A stretch of DNA of 64,000 nucleotides from Malaya genurostris (lineage: Eukaryota > Arthropoda > Insecta > Diptera > Culicidae): NCBI RefSeq assembly GCF_030247185.1, contig NC_080571.1, positions 111,035,067-111,099,066 on the forward strand, given 5' to 3'. The notes beneath the pieces were generated by a model that was not told the DNA's origin, did not search any database, and was given only the letters and a program-made list of their open reading frames with translations. Of the stretch, positions 35,406-47,021 are shown one piece after another. The first letter of the stretch is position 1, and each line of letters begins with the position of its first letter. The position numbers and the translations under genes were made by a program.

Positions 35406-35621
35406 CGAAAATAGCCATATGATGCGCGGTTTCCACATTCATTACACAAAACATTTTTTACGAACCAAATCCCACATAACGCAAACTTTTTATACGACAT
35501 ACCTCTTTTGCGGTGTAATCAATTTTTTAAAAAACATTTTGGTTTGTGAATATAAAAATATGAAACCTAACACACAAGCACAAAACGCGTGTTTTGATAC
35601 GATTGGAACCAATGTCCTATT

Positions 35622-36353
35622 CCCGGCTATAACATTTCGCAGAATGTACTGAAACGAGAGTCTACCGTTAAAGATTTAGGTATCGTTCTTGATACCAAGT
35701 TGAATTTCAAAAGTCATATAGATTATGTGATCTCTAAGGCATCCAAGCTTTTAGGTTTCGTATTTCGCATTACTAAGAGCTTTGTCAATGTACATTGTCT
35801 TAAAGCATTATATTGTGCTCTAGTCCGCTCAACACTTGAATATTCAGCTGTAGTCTGGTCACCCCATTATCAATATAAATTTGTTAGATTTGCCCCTCGT
35901 AACCTACCATGGAGAGATCCTACTAATCTTCCTAGTTACATAGATCGCTGTAAGCATATTGACCTTGATCGGTTATTCGTTCGACGAAACGTCTCCAAGG
36001 CAACTTTCGTTACCTATTTGCTTCAATCACGTATCGATTGTCCCGAACTCCTGCAGTTGATCAATCTCGAGATTCAACGACCCAATCTACGTTCCCACCC
36101 CTTTTTGAGATTACCTATTGCAAAAACAAATTATAGTTATAATGAGCCGTTATCCGGTATGTGTCGAACATTTAACAACTGTTCCAATGTCTTCGACATT
36201 CATTTATCTCGAAACATGATTAAACGATTTTTTTATAGTCACTTGCTGATTAGGATTTGTCTGGAACCGTTAATGTTTTATTTTCGTTCAACCTCCACTC
36301 CGTCTCTCTATCATCTTCATTTTAAACTAACTATATTCGCTTGCCTTAATTAA
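35622..36353 (+). pseudogene. Non-LTR retrotransposon reverse transcriptase, C-terminal end (Jockey/I-like)
   Basis: The open frame encodes KRESTVKDLGIVLDTKLNF (from about 35652), then HIDYVISKASKLLGFVFR, RSTLEYSAVVWSPHY, FVRFAPRNLPWRDPTNLPSY and DRCKHIDLDRLFVRRNVSKA. This is the thumb/C-terminal region shared by Jockey- and I-type elements. A small internal deletion removes the segment between SPHY and FVRFA. No catalytic palm motifs remain. It is followed directly by the element's 3' UTR, so the copy is 5' truncated. Confidence 0.85.
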
Positions 36354-36893
36354 CCCGGTCGTCCTTTCCTCTTTTATGGTGTCTTCCACCATCAAATTTT
36401 TTTTTATCACTAATTAGATTTTCATTCCGATTCTAAGCTCATTGTTTTTGCTGTCTTCCACCATCTTTTTGATAACTTATTAGATCTACATTCTGATTCT
36501 AATCTCTTTGTTCGTTTACGCTCATTAGCACCCCCTCCACCTACCCTTGTATTCTATTTACCTATCCGTTTTCCTCCTCTTTCACACCTTTTTAGGAAGA
36601 ACACTATTACTGACCTGTTGTGCTTGGTGTCATTAACTAGTTATATTGTTATAAATTTAGTTTTAACTGTTAGTTTTAATTGTAGTGTTAAGCCTAAATA
36701 TATCTGTTGGATCATTGTAATCTGTTGATACAAACGATGAGGAGGTTATATGCCTGTTGGAGAGAGAGAGAGAGAGATTGCCAAATTTCATCTCCACCGG
36801 GCTTTTCCCTGCTCCCAAATAAATAAATAAATATATAAATAAATAAATAAATAAATAAATAAAAAAATAAATAAAAAAATAAAAAAATAAATA
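36354..36893 (+). mobile_element. 3' UTR and (TAAA)n tail of the same retrotransposon
   Basis: Ends GATGAGGAGGTTATATGCCT, a GA run, CCACCGGGCTTTTCCCTGCT, then TAAA repeats at about 36818-36893. The same 3' end, diverged, recurs at 47190-47285. Confidence 0.75.
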
Positions 36894-37119
36894 CTTTACA
36901 TCTCCTTACGTGCCTCTCTCCGTTTCTTCCACGATCCGTGTTTGTAACCCAAAGTAAACCGGTTCATGCAATTCAAAAACATTCGGCATAAAATTTCCCC
37001 GATCTAAAAGTGTAAATTTTTTTCTAAATTTTTTTTTCTAGATGGCTCCAAATCTTGACTTTGAAGCTACATTTGGCATTAAAAAAATTCACAATTTCGG
37101 AAATTGCTAGTACCTTCCT

Positions 37120-37800
37120 TTGACGATTTTGAAGATCGGAAATCATTTCGTATTTGTCTTTTTGTTTAATCAATTTCAATCGGCCTTCGGCAAAATGGCT
37201 TTCAGTGAAATTATTTTCGACGAAATGACCCCTTCGGCGGAATGGCATTCGGTGAAATGACTTTTTCGGCGAAATGGCCTTGATCCCTGGAAAGATTGCG
37301 TTGCTCTTGATGGAGATTACGTTGATGAATAAAGTTAATTAAAAACTTTGACCGTCGCTTGTGCCTATCCGATATAGTACAAAATTTGCATATGGACACA
37401 GTTACTTCACATGTAGCGAACAGATGCTTGTTGTTTCGCCTCAAAGAAAATTTGAACTGAAACTGATAGTAAACCGAGTTCATCGAGTGTCCTATTCAAA
37501 TGATACATGCAAGATTGCAGACCACTCTAACACATGGGCTGAAAAAGTCCGGGTCTAACAAAGAGAACACGATTTTTTTCATTCAAAATTAACTTTATTC
37601 ATCAACGTAATCTCCATCAAGAGCAACGCAATCTTTCCAGGGATCAAGGCCATTTCGCCGAAAGGCATTTCGCCGAAAAAGTCATTTCACCGCATGCCAT
37701 TCCGCCGAAGGGGTCATTTCATTGAAAATAATTTCACTGAAAGCCATTTTGCCGAAGGCCGATTGAAATTGATTAAACTAAAAGACAAATACGAAATGAT
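37120..37800. repeat. Foldback repeat carrying mariner transposase C-termini and TTCGGCGAAATG repeats
   Basis: Arms 37120-37345 and 37575-37800 are inverted copies. Each carries several ATTTCGCCGAA/TTCGGCGAAAT words. The left arm also carries the coding end WKDCVALDGDYVDE-stop (37288-37331, plus strand), the typical C-terminus of a mariner transposase, repeated on the minus strand in the right arm. The centre (37346-37574) contains AAAAAGTCCGGGT, possibly a mariner terminal motif. This looks like two mariner ends joined in inverted orientation. Confidence 0.6.
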
Positions 37801-38485
37801 TATGTTTTCTCCCGTTTTGTTGACCTACAAGCGTACTTCTGAAACGATTCAGAGACTTGAATGATTTTTGTAGGTTTATTCATGATCCTCAGAACGGAGC
37901 TCCCAGAAAAACTTGTTGATTTTATTAGTGTATTTACCAGGCAATTGTTTGCGGTATTTTTCTATAACTGAGGGCAGATGAAGATAAATTTGGAAAAGTC
38001 GTCCCATGGTAAAGTAAAACGTATTCACGTCAAAATGTTCACCGTTCACTGACGAAAACGACAAAAATTAACTATACTCGCAATATCAAGCAAATCGGTT
38101 TACAAATATGTTTGTTGGTTACGTAGGCAGAGTCAAAATGGGTTTATAACTTTTTGGGAACACTATTTTCGATCATTTAGTTACTCGAAGCGTATTCAAA
38201 ACTTTTAGAGTTACTTTCTCGTGCACTGTACTGCAGCGGATCGACAGCCAAAACCAAACCAAAACCAAAAACTGCGTCTTCACCAACATGATGTAAAACA
38301 AAATTTCTTACAGTGTCCACCTATAGAGACTCTCCTTTATATCTCTTCCTGAAAATGGTTGACGTTTCTTTCGTAAATAATTCTTCTACTTCAAATGATG
38401 TATGATGCATGATGTATTTACAATTGCAGTATCGACCACAATCTATTTTGGTTAGCCAAATATTATGGTTAGTAAATTGTTAATA

Positions 38486-41400
38486 CTAGTAAAGCTCTCG
38501 TTTTTCCACCTGCATAGTGCAGGGTATGTTTAGCTTCATTGTTACTTGATACTTGAACTTCAAATCCTTTCGGCTCAACTTGGTGCTCAGACGGTAGCGT
38601 TGCAATAACCGGACTAAAACCACTCGCAGCGAAACCATTGCGTATCGGTTCCCGATGCAAATCCTTGGTCCGGCACTGAACGGAATGAAAGCTAACGGGT
38701 GCCTGGCACCAACGGATTCCGGTGTAAAGTTCTCCGGGTTGAACGTCAGAAAACTCTTACCCCAAATATCCTCCCGCCTGTGCAAGGCAGCAATGTTCAC
38801 TGTGAATACCGTTCCCGTGGGAAAAAGAACTCCGTCCAGCTCGAAGGGGGTAGAATTTTGCCGGGCAATCAGCGGGGCCACCGGATAAAGCCGCATTGTT
38901 TCCTGGATTACCATGTCCAAATATGGTAGAGCTTTTAGAGCCTCCGGAGTTAATGGCGCCTCCAACGTTTTGAATGCAATTTTTATTTCCTGAACAACTC
39001 GCTCTTGTATCTCCGGATGCATTGCCAGCATTAGGCAAATATTGGTTAACTGCAAAGCAGAAGTTTCGTAGCCCTGGTTCGAAGAAGGCAAAAAATAATC
39101 AAAACGCTTCGAAACACATCAAAACCGCAAACAATCTCTTACAGCCACAAGCATAGTGTAAGCGTGGTTAACAATCTCCTCGTCGGTAAAACTGCGACCT
39201 TTGTGCTGAATGGTTAGTAAGCGTTCCACAAAGGCTTTCGATTTGAATGCCTCCTTTGTACCTGCTAGTTCCAGCGCGCTCTTCCCGTTGAGAATATTCA
39301 TTCGCATTTCCATGATTACCTGCAAAGAATTGCAAACCGTAATTGATTGTTCTAAGTCATTTCACGGTATTAGCGCCAGGGCGCTTACATCGTTCACCGT
39401 TTCGTAGCAGACCTTCCGGGAGCGCCACTCGTCGCGGTAAATTGTGCTCATTTTGTACAAGCTTTTCAGTGCGTACATGCCGTTCATAATTCGCTTGCCG
39501 ACCGACTCCAGGATGCTGCGATGAAACTAGGGATAATGATTTCCGAGAGCAATTTACGGCTGCTGGCAGTGTGTGTATGCGTGTAATCTTTTGTAAATGA
39601 CCGATTTTGCTATTTAGTCAAAGTCCCATTTCATTACGTGACGGTCAGGCTACTTATTGCATAAACTTGTGTTAATTAGTCACCCTTATTACTTCAGAAA
39701 ATTACACTAACCAGTATACCTAAGCCTTTTTGTTAACTGTTTGTTGAAGTATGTAATTGGGCACAAGTAGACATTCTATTCATTAGTTCAAAACAACAAC
39801 GTTGTCGTCTTGTAGCATGGAAAGCATTAGTCATTTGTTTCAGTTATGCTCGCGGACAGCAAAAGTTGAAGTGAAACTTAGAATTTGCCCACACACTCCC
39901 ACAGGCATTTGCTGGATGAGATCAGCATCTTTATAATATAATCTCTTTCGCCCAAATCCAAAACAAACTGCGTCGCGACAAGCCACCTACAAGCTTGAAT
40001 CGCGGGACATTATGCAAAACTATGACAATAAATCAATGACCCAGGAATCCCACGGCCAAAAATAAACCCGACTCTTTAACTCGGTGGCGTTATATTTTCG
40101 AACGAAAAAATAATCAAAGCGTTTATACGTTAATTATACGATTCGAAACCTGTTCGATTTACGTATTTCTTTGTTTGGGTTTTTTTCTCAGTTTCCGATT
40201 ATATTGTGATGACATTTGCGGTGGCTCCTCATCTGCTTGGTCTTCCCAAACAGAGGGTGAACAAACTTTCGCTCGCGCGCAGTGTCACCATGAGTGATCA
40301 AAGTTGTCTGTCAGTTGCAAAGTTCTACACTAGTCAAATAATCATCATATATTTTCTTGCCAAATTTGTTTAATAACGAAAGACTGAGTACAACTCAGTT
40401 AGGCCTAAAGGAACTTTGTTTATTTTCGCGTTTGATTATTATTGAACAGCAAAATAGAGCGGAACTGTCATTTGCAGTTAGGCCCTCTTGTCGTGACACG
40501 CTCGAATCCATCGATTGTAGTTCGAGTAATAAACTAGCGGGACAATTTTGCATGATCCGACAGAGATGGGAAAATTACCCCGTTCAGAACTGCTGTTTCT
40601 GTTCCAATAATAACAGTCGCGAGGTAATTTATTGTCCCACTCACTCCAAGGAATAACGGTAACAAATAGAATTTATGGCCGTATCATGGCTTGTCACTCT
40701 ATTACTGCGGAACAATCAATAATTTATAGTTGGTGGAGCTGGAGGTGGTGAAAAATCATTTATAATTAGTTTCTGTTGGTGCTTTGAGGATTGATTTCGG
40801 GTTTTCCGGTAAATAAAATCACTGTTTGAAGCGGAATTGATGATATGTCGAACCAATTGGGATTCCGCCGTATCGTCATCATCATCATCATCATTATTGA
40901 TTGATAAATATTTATAAAGTTCTGTATAGATCGGTGGATGGTAAGCTCACTGTTACAGCCTATTATAGACAAACTTCAATAAGTTTTTTCGAGTAGCTAA
41001 ATTTGTGTGAGGTTTTGACATTGATTTGAAGCCTAAAATATACCGGATATAATTACCGTTATTACAGTAGGCTTGTGGGTTTCTCACATTTAAATAAATA
41101 TAATCGTTTTATGATACACTTATGGCTTCTATATTCGATTAGCATACGATATGAAACAGTAATGATACAATTGAATGTTGCATAAAAGCTCACCACCAGG
41201 GTTTGGAATATTCATTCACCGGTGAATGAATATATAGTTTCCATTGCATTGTGAGCGAACAATTCCACCGCTCACTATGAGGACGTCTTTCCAGCCAAAA
41301 AGAACCACACAAACAAAACGCTAGTGGAAGCAAATATATTCCGCATATGCACAGATGGTACAGTGTGCTGGTATTAGAGTCTTCATGAAGCACAGAAGCC

Positions 41401-44400
41401 GTGAACAGAATTTTCTCTCTCTTGATCGTCGTTCTTCTCACAAAACAATTCATTGCAAGCGAACTCTCTTCGCGGGGCTAGCGAGTGATGAAGATTATAT
41501 ATTCAGTTTTCAGTAATAGACTGATGATTGGCTCTCCGAACGAGAACGGCTATTGATGATGACTTTATACCACGAAAACTGTTGCATATCACTTATTAAA
41601 TCCGTGTCAAGTTACTAGAGGGTAAGAATTCTTAGTTATACTTGAATATTATAAACATTAGTAGCAGGAGAGAAGGATTAGCAGTAGCAATCTGGCGATC
41701 TCAGTAAATACTGCAAACAAGCAAACGCTTCATTTGCTAGCTGCTAGAAAGAAACTAGCTCCTGCACTCTTGTTACTTTTGTAAATCAAATTCCTGCTGA
41801 ATAGCGTTAAATTGGGTTTAATCGAAATAGTGCATGATATAATCAACCAGTAGAATAAAAATAAGTCTTTTAATCAGTATTGCGCATTGAACATTTTTAT
41901 ATTGAATTTTCATTGTGTATTGCTATGAGCTGTGAGAGCTGTGAAAAACACATGTCCCCATTATAGCAATACCTTTATTCTAATTTCTAATAGACGCTCT
42001 AGCGGGCAGTGCACACAAAATGAATTCTGTATAAACAAATGTGAATCGCGTTCGGACCTCAAAGAAACATGCGACAGTTAAGAGTCAGTCATCAGTCTGT
42101 TAGCGAAAACTGAATATATAATCTTCATCACTTTTTAGCTTCGTGAATAGAGTTTGCTTGCAATGAGTCATGGAGCTAGACCTTGTCTCTCACCGAGAGA
42201 AGAAGAAACAGTAGTATGGGTAAATATTGTTTGCTCTCTTCCATTCTCGTGCATGGACAGCCATTCCAATAAAGCAACAAAGCTCACGCTTCCTAAAAAG
42301 CGACATGGTTCATAAAGTAGTTACATTCATGAATGTCATACGCCGTGAAGCATGTATACTCATCTTCACTGCTTCATCCAAACCCTGCTCACCACATAAC
42401 CTGTTTAGCACCATTGGCGGGGAATGAATAGTTCGAGACGTCACAAATATACTCGTGATAAGAAAATGTTTATGATTGACAGCTATTAATGGTATGTTTA
42501 CATTATCAATTGGAATCACGAGATGTTATTAGGTTGGGTTTTATACGAACAAAAGGTTTATCACTAACATTATCTTTTCGTAAGATCATTCTGCTATGCA
42601 AGTTTGTTGTGTGCTGCATTTTTACCGTATAAAAGTCTAATGGTTGGTTGCTACTTATTAATTAACTTTTAGCAGTAATAATGTCTCTATTTACAGTATA
42701 AAAATCCAGAGAAACAAATCCAATTCTTTGATACACGAATTTTCAATCGAATGATTGATTACTGATGCAAAGAATATCTTCTTTATCTGCTTCTCTTCTG
42801 TATCGACATTTCAAGGGGCATATTGAATCATTGTTGTGGGGCGTGATGTCTCTTGTTGTGAGGCATATCATCACTTCTACCGAAATCATTGAAAATTATG
42901 TTCCTCAGATGTATTGCAAAGAAATACCACAGAGAACAGACATCCAAGTAGAGATTTCAATGTGTGTAAGAAATTTAACGGTTGTTTTAAAAAGCAATCA
43001 CAAAGTAGCAATTCTCCTGTAGAGGCGCTTCAAGCAGCCAGCAGTCGCTTATGGGCTCTTGCGTTCGAGCTTCTATACAATGATAATTAATGCGTGCAAA
43101 GTCATACGCAGCGGTGATTTTTCACGGAATTTCACTTGCATGCTTTACACAGTTTTTTTTGAAAAAGTTTGTACTAGCTTGGATGTCTGATCTCTGTGGA
43201 AATACCTACATCGTCGACGAAAATATATCAGTACATTTAGAAATATCTCAATGTTTTCTTAAGGGGGGCATATTATAACACTTGACCCTATTTATGTCGA
43301 TTTCGCTTGACCCCATACCTAACCCAGTTTCAACCATAACTGCTTTCAAACCGTTTGTTTGAAGCCAGTTTCAAACCTAGTTTCATCGTTATTGAACTAA
43401 AATTCGAGCAAGCTTCTAGTTTGGTTTTTATATCGGGTTTGCTCACACCTCCGTTGTTAAGCGCGAACCCAACACAGTTTCGTGAAAAGTGTTTTTTTTA
43501 AGGAAACTACCCTGGACCAGTTTTAGTTTTTTTTTCAAACGAAAACATTAATCTATGTCGAGTCATTTAACAAACAACATCACATTTTTTCATATTGTTA
43601 AAAATGTCGAATTTTGTACCAAAAAGAGAAGATTTGCGGAAAGCATTATTTTTTTTTTGTTTTCATTCGAAAAAAAAAGATTTGAAGGTTTGAACAGTTC
43701 AGAAATAATGATTTTGATGTGAGAAATGAAGATCGTGAAATACCATCAAAAAAGTTCGAAGACGCCACATTTCAAGCAATATTGGATCAAGATGATACTT
43801 CTAGTCAAAAGCGAATGATAGCACTATTGAATGTTACACAACAAACAATTTCTGAACGTTTTGAATCTATGAGAAAAGTCCAAAAGTGTGGAAAATATGT
43901 GGCCCATGAACTAAATGAAAGACAGATGAAAAACTTAAACAACACTTGTGAAAATTTTCTTCAAATACTGGAAGAAAATCAGTTTTGCTTCGAATTGTTA
44001 CTGGCGATAGAAAATAAATTAATTTCAAGATACCTGCACACTAATAAAAAATCGTGTAAATTTACGTCTTTTTAGATGTACATAAAATGATCGTCATAAT
44101 TCTCTTAAATTTACAATTCAAAGCATGTAAAGATAAGTCATACCATTAACTTCACAATTAATTTAGCAAGATACGGCAGAGCAGTTTTGAGCACTATGAA
44201 CAAGCGAACCAACATTAATTCCGTTTATTTTGTGAGACAATTTCACATCGTGGTAAAACTCAATATTATTATATTGAGTACAATATCAATATGAATAAAA
44301 CCCTTCTTAATCCACCTAGTGGTGTATCGTTTTTTTTCCAATCAAGCGCTTGGCATTTACGTTGCCTATTTATATGAGAAGAGAGATGCTAATTTATAAA

Positions 44401-46970
44401 AAAACCCTTCTTAGACCACTTAGTGGAATTTTCATAGATCTTTAAAAATCACCATAGGGGATGGGGGGGGGGAGTGGGCGGCGTATTGGGGGTACATGAA
44501 ATTTCCGAAATCGAAAAAAAAAATTTGATGCCAAAAGGCTTAGAATTGCATGGAATTTTCAAAATTTTACCGCCGAGCAGCACCTCTTACGCATGTCCGA
44601 TTCAGCTCAAACTGTCTTTTGAATAGGACGCATGTCCGATTTAGCCCTCAAATGCATGAGGGCTTTTTTCGAGGTGCTTAAACATTTGAGCACAAGAGCT
44701 TTACGAAAATAGTGGTGATCCCAAAATTTTGGCACCCTCATATATATAAGAGCGGTAAAATCAACGTGTTTTGTCGGTTACGTCACTTATACCATTATAT
44801 CTCCGGAACCAAAAGTCACAGCCATTTGATCTTCGAACTTGATCAATGGCCCGGCAGTAGCTTTCAAACGAGCCAAAGTTTGTACAATCGGTTCAACCAT
44901 CTCTGAGAAAATTGAGCGGTAAAAATATCTTCGAAAAGTGCACACACATACACACACAGACATTTTCCGATCTCGTCGAACTGAGTCGAATGATATATAA
45001 CACTATTGGTCTCCGAGGCTCCGTTCGAAAGTCGGTTTTCCAGCAATTCTAATACCTTTCTATTGAGAAAGACTAAAAAGTTAGAAGAGTTATATGACGA
45101 ATTTCGTCTCTTAGATTTGAATGAAATTTTTTGGATATGTACACTTTGTCACAAAAAGCTATTTTGCATACTTTGTTTTTTCAAAATTGATCTAGACTGT
45201 CTTTTCAAAAGGGCCAAACTTTGTTACTGTGTACTCGTGATTTTCACAAAATCAGTTAAATTTTTGAGTCAAAATTTTGAGGAAAATATAGATAGGGATA
45301 ATTTAAAAACCCCACTTTAATTTTTATCAAACTTTGTCCCAAGATAGGTGATTATGTTCCTTACCAATCGTTCATATTTTTCAAGATGGACACTTTTCTA
45401 ACAAAAACTGTTTCTTATCCAAACTGATGTTTTTATCCAGTGTCATGTTCCTCGAAAACTAAACTTAACTAAAAGTTATCACCATCCAAGATTCCAATGA
45501 AACTCAATTCGATAGAAAATCACACCGATTACTCAATTGCTAGTTGCCCGATATTAACAGAAAATATTAGTGCTGGATAAGAAAAAGTTTGTCTTATAAA
45601 AATATTTTTCTCTTCAAAATACCCATCTTGCAAGATTGACAGAAAAAATAATTACCTACCTTGGAACAAAATTTCATGAAGTTTGAAAATGGAGTTTTTT
45701 TTATTTAAAATCGACTTTAAATTTTGAAAATCGACATCAAATTTCGTTTTGTTTTTCAGTATAAGATACGAATGGGCGAATTTCACGCCGAATTGTGTTC
45801 GGATTTGGCAACATTCCCTCAGATTTAAACGCAACTTTCTCGGCATATAGACTTCATCACAAAAAGTAGCATTGTTTACTTTGTTTCAAAAAAATTGATC
45901 TAGACTGTCTTTTGAATAGGACTAGAAAAAAAATAATAGAAAAATGACAAATCCTACAAAGAATTGTTGTGCTAACGATATTTACAAAATTAGTGAAATT
46001 TTCGAATGATGAAATTAAATATCGAACTCTACACTGAAAAAATGTACCTTAAAATTTGTAGTTGAAATTACAAAAAATTACAATTACACTTTCTAATCCA
46101 CCTAGTGGTGTCATAATGCCTTTCTCTTCTTTCATAACAGTCTCATGAAAATATATTTCATACTTTTATTAAATAATTTCGGATACTAATTTTGACACCA
46201 ATTGATTCAGATTGATTCGAGTAGTTCACAAAAGCATGCTTCAGTGTTTATGTCACACAGTCAGCATTATTTTTCCAAACTAGTGCTTGACATTTGCGTT
46301 GCCTATTTGTATGAGAACAGTGATGCTAATCTAAAAAAACCCTTCTCAGTCCACTTAGTGGGAATTTTCATATATCTTGAAAAATCACCACAGGGGGGAG
46401 TACATGAAATTTTCAAAATCGAAAAAAAAATTTTATGCCAAAAGGCTTAGAATTGCATGAAACGTCGAGACTCCCAAAAAGTTAATTTTTCATAAAATTT
46501 TTTTTAGATGACACTAAATTTCGATGTTTCATGCAGTTTTAAGAGTTTCGGCATCAAAAAAACAATTTCGACTTTGGAAATTTTATGTACTACCCCCTAT
46601 GGTGCTTTTTCAAGATCGAAAATTTTCAAACCTTAACCACCGGGCAGCACCCCTTACGCATGTTTGATTTAGCTCAAATTTTGCATGAGGACATTTTTCG
46701 AGGTGCTTAAATTTTTGAGCACTAGCGCTTCACGAAATTAGAGGTGATCCCAAAATTTTGGCACCCCTATATATAAGAGCGGTAAAAATCAACGTGTTTT
46801 GTCGGTTACGTCTTTTATACAACCAAAAGTCACAGACATTTGATCTTCGAACTTGATCAATGGCCCGATAGTAGCAAACGAGTTTGATAAAATCGGTTCA
46901 GCCATCTCTGAGAAAATTGAGCGCGTTCAAATATCTATTTTTATCTTTTTATATAAAAATGAAAAGTGGA

Positions 46971-47021
<51 letters not shown>

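Noticed and set aside
38655..39038. Open frames on both strands over the P450 3' exons
   Set aside because: Shadows of exon 5, which carries the haem-binding and ExxR motifs in a single frame.
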